A stretch of DNA of 64,000 nt, taken from Calliopsis andreniformis. Lineage: Eukaryota; Arthropoda; Insecta; Hymenoptera; Andrenidae. Below the pieces are notes generated by a model that saw only the letters and a list, made by a program, of their open reading frames with translations, made no database searches and was not told where the DNA came from. The DNA lies in NCBI RefSeq assembly GCF_051401765.1, contig NW_027480423.1:11408001-11472000 (forward strand), given 5' to 3'. Numbering within the stretch: position 1 is the first letter of the stretch; each line of letters opens with the position of its first letter. Shown in pieces: positions 63,441 through 64,000 of this stretch. The position numbers and the translations under genes were made by a program.

Positions 63441-64000
63441 CTATTCGATCTGGTGGAGCAACGCCCTAGAGTGAAGCCTAGGTTGCCCGGAACGTAGAAA
63501 TGACCATCACTTTCAAACTGGTTACAATTATTCCTGTTATACGATGGAAAAACTGTTGTATTTTTATTGCATCTTATGCTTCGGGCGTCGACTTCTAAGG
63601 CCCTAACTATCCAATCCGTTGGAGCAACGCACTATGGTAAAGCCTATGTTGCCCGGAACGTAGAAATGACCAGAACTTTCACACTGGTAGCAATTATTCG
63701 ATTTATACGATGGAAAAACTGTTCTATTTATTTTGTGTTTTATGTTTCGCGCGTTGACATCTAAGGCCCTAACTATTCGATCTGGTGGAGCATCGCCCTA
63801 GGTTGAAGCCTAGGTTGCCCGGAAAGTAGAAATGTCCATAACTTTCACACTGCTTGCAATTATTCGTTTTATACGATGGAAAAACTGTTGTATTTATATT
63901 GTATTTTATGCTTCTAGCGTTCACTTCTTAGGCCCTAACTATTCGATCGGGTGGAACAGCGCCCTAGGGTGAAGCCTAGGTTGCCCGGAAAGTAGAAGTG
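63441..64000 (+). repeat. O P Q and start of R, cut by the window edge
   Basis: Same order as 46888-47400 and as the end of each 20-mer copy. The private variants CCAGAACTTTC and TTGACATCTAAGG place it closer to the 46.9-47.4 kb version than to the nearby 20-mer copies, although those lie much nearer. The array clearly continues beyond the window. Confidence 0.82.

Larger units (their letters stand above)
1..64000 (+). repeat. Satellite DNA array, 166 bp monomer, about 385 head-to-tail copies
   Basis: The window is filled from end to end by one tandem repeat. Conserved landmarks recur every 166 bp: CCTAGG, then TTGCCCGGAACGTAGAAATG, then TATACGATGGAAAAACTGTT, then TTTTATGCTTCTGGCGTTGA, then TATTCGATCTGGTGGAGCAA. 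Every monomer I read is in the same orientation, and the reverse complement of the landmarks was not seen. A consensus made by eye has about 41% GC. Most monomers are exactly 166 bp; a minority are 165 bp through a one-base deletion. There is no gene, transposon or unique DNA anywhere in the array. Arrays of this kind sit in centromeric, pericentromeric or other constitutive heterochromatin of eukaryotes; that location is inferred. The strand is arbitrary. I do not recognise the family. Confidence 0.98.
26041..64000 (+). repeat. Domain II: second monomer lineage
   Basis: The monomer length and landmarks are the same as in domain I, but the diagnostic variants differ: TATATTGTATTTTATGC instead of TATATCG, GCACTAACTATTCG in place of GCCCTAACTATTCG in many monomers, and frequent GGAAAGTAGAAATG and TTCATACTGG. 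Monomer types A to M recur in fixed orders, which makes the HOR structure clearer than in domain I. Confidence 0.82.

Noticed and set aside
1..64000. CRISPR array
   Set aside because: The repeat is regular, but the entire 166 bp unit is conserved, with no short repeats separated by unrelated spacers and no cas genes.
1..64000. Telomeric repeat, because CCCTAA occurs in most monomers
   Set aside because: CCCTAA appears once per monomer inside AAGGCCCTAACTATTCG and never in tandem.
1..64000. Primate alpha satellite
   Set aside because: The monomer is 166 bp, not 171, and the sequence does not resemble the alphoid consensus. Only the HOR style and a partial CENP-B-box match are similar.

Overview
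The whole 64 kb window is one uninterrupted array of tandem satellite DNA. The monomer is 166 bp, set by the spacing of the conserved TTGCCCGGAACGTAG segment at 113, 279, 445, 611 and 777 and then throughout. About 385 monomers fit, all in the same orientation (head to tail), with roughly 41% GC in a consensus I built by eye. I found no gene, RNA gene, transposon, CRISPR array or unique spacer. The short open reading frames are translations of the repeat. Because 166 is not a multiple of three, each frame shifts at every monomer and soon meets a stop.

This is eukaryotic heterochromatin, most simply a centromeric or pericentromeric array: the monomer is near nucleosome length, the array is pure, and it has a strong higher-order repeat (HOR) structure. 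I do not recognise the satellite family and cannot name the organism. Monomers of 150-180 bp are common in plant and animal centromeres. The sequence shows nothing diagnostic of either.

Layout. Domain I (1-26040) holds monomers of one lineage. It includes older, degraded short duplications (1-9 kb) and a younger HOR of about 29 monomers (4807 bp period; 15460-19567 matches 20267-24374) with an 8-monomer duplication (1325 bp) nested inside. Its last 1.7 kb is a mosaic of earlier pieces. Domain II (26041-64000) holds a second lineage. It opens with divergent monomers (26041-27300). Next comes an HOR whose full unit is 18 monomers (2988 bp) and whose copies vary in whole monomers (22, 17, 14, 18) through 43 kb. 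A rearranged stretch (42.9-49.9 kb) follows. Then comes a 20-monomer HOR (3320 bp) in 2.8 nearly identical copies (49945-59311), overlapped by a 10-monomer tandem duplication (1660 bp) whose copies look identical (57897-61239). The window ends in blocks resembling 44.7-47.4 kb.

In domain II I name monomer types by letter in the 18-mer order J K L M A B C D E A' B C D E' F G H I. Hybrid monomers (front half of one type, back half of another) mark the exchange points, so much of the history of unequal crossing-over can be read directly. A 17 bp site in many monomers, ATTCGTTTTATACGATG, matches 7 of the 9 essential positions of the mammalian CENP-B box. This is suggestive only. Comparisons were made by eye, so block edges are good to about 10 bp and difference counts are approximate.
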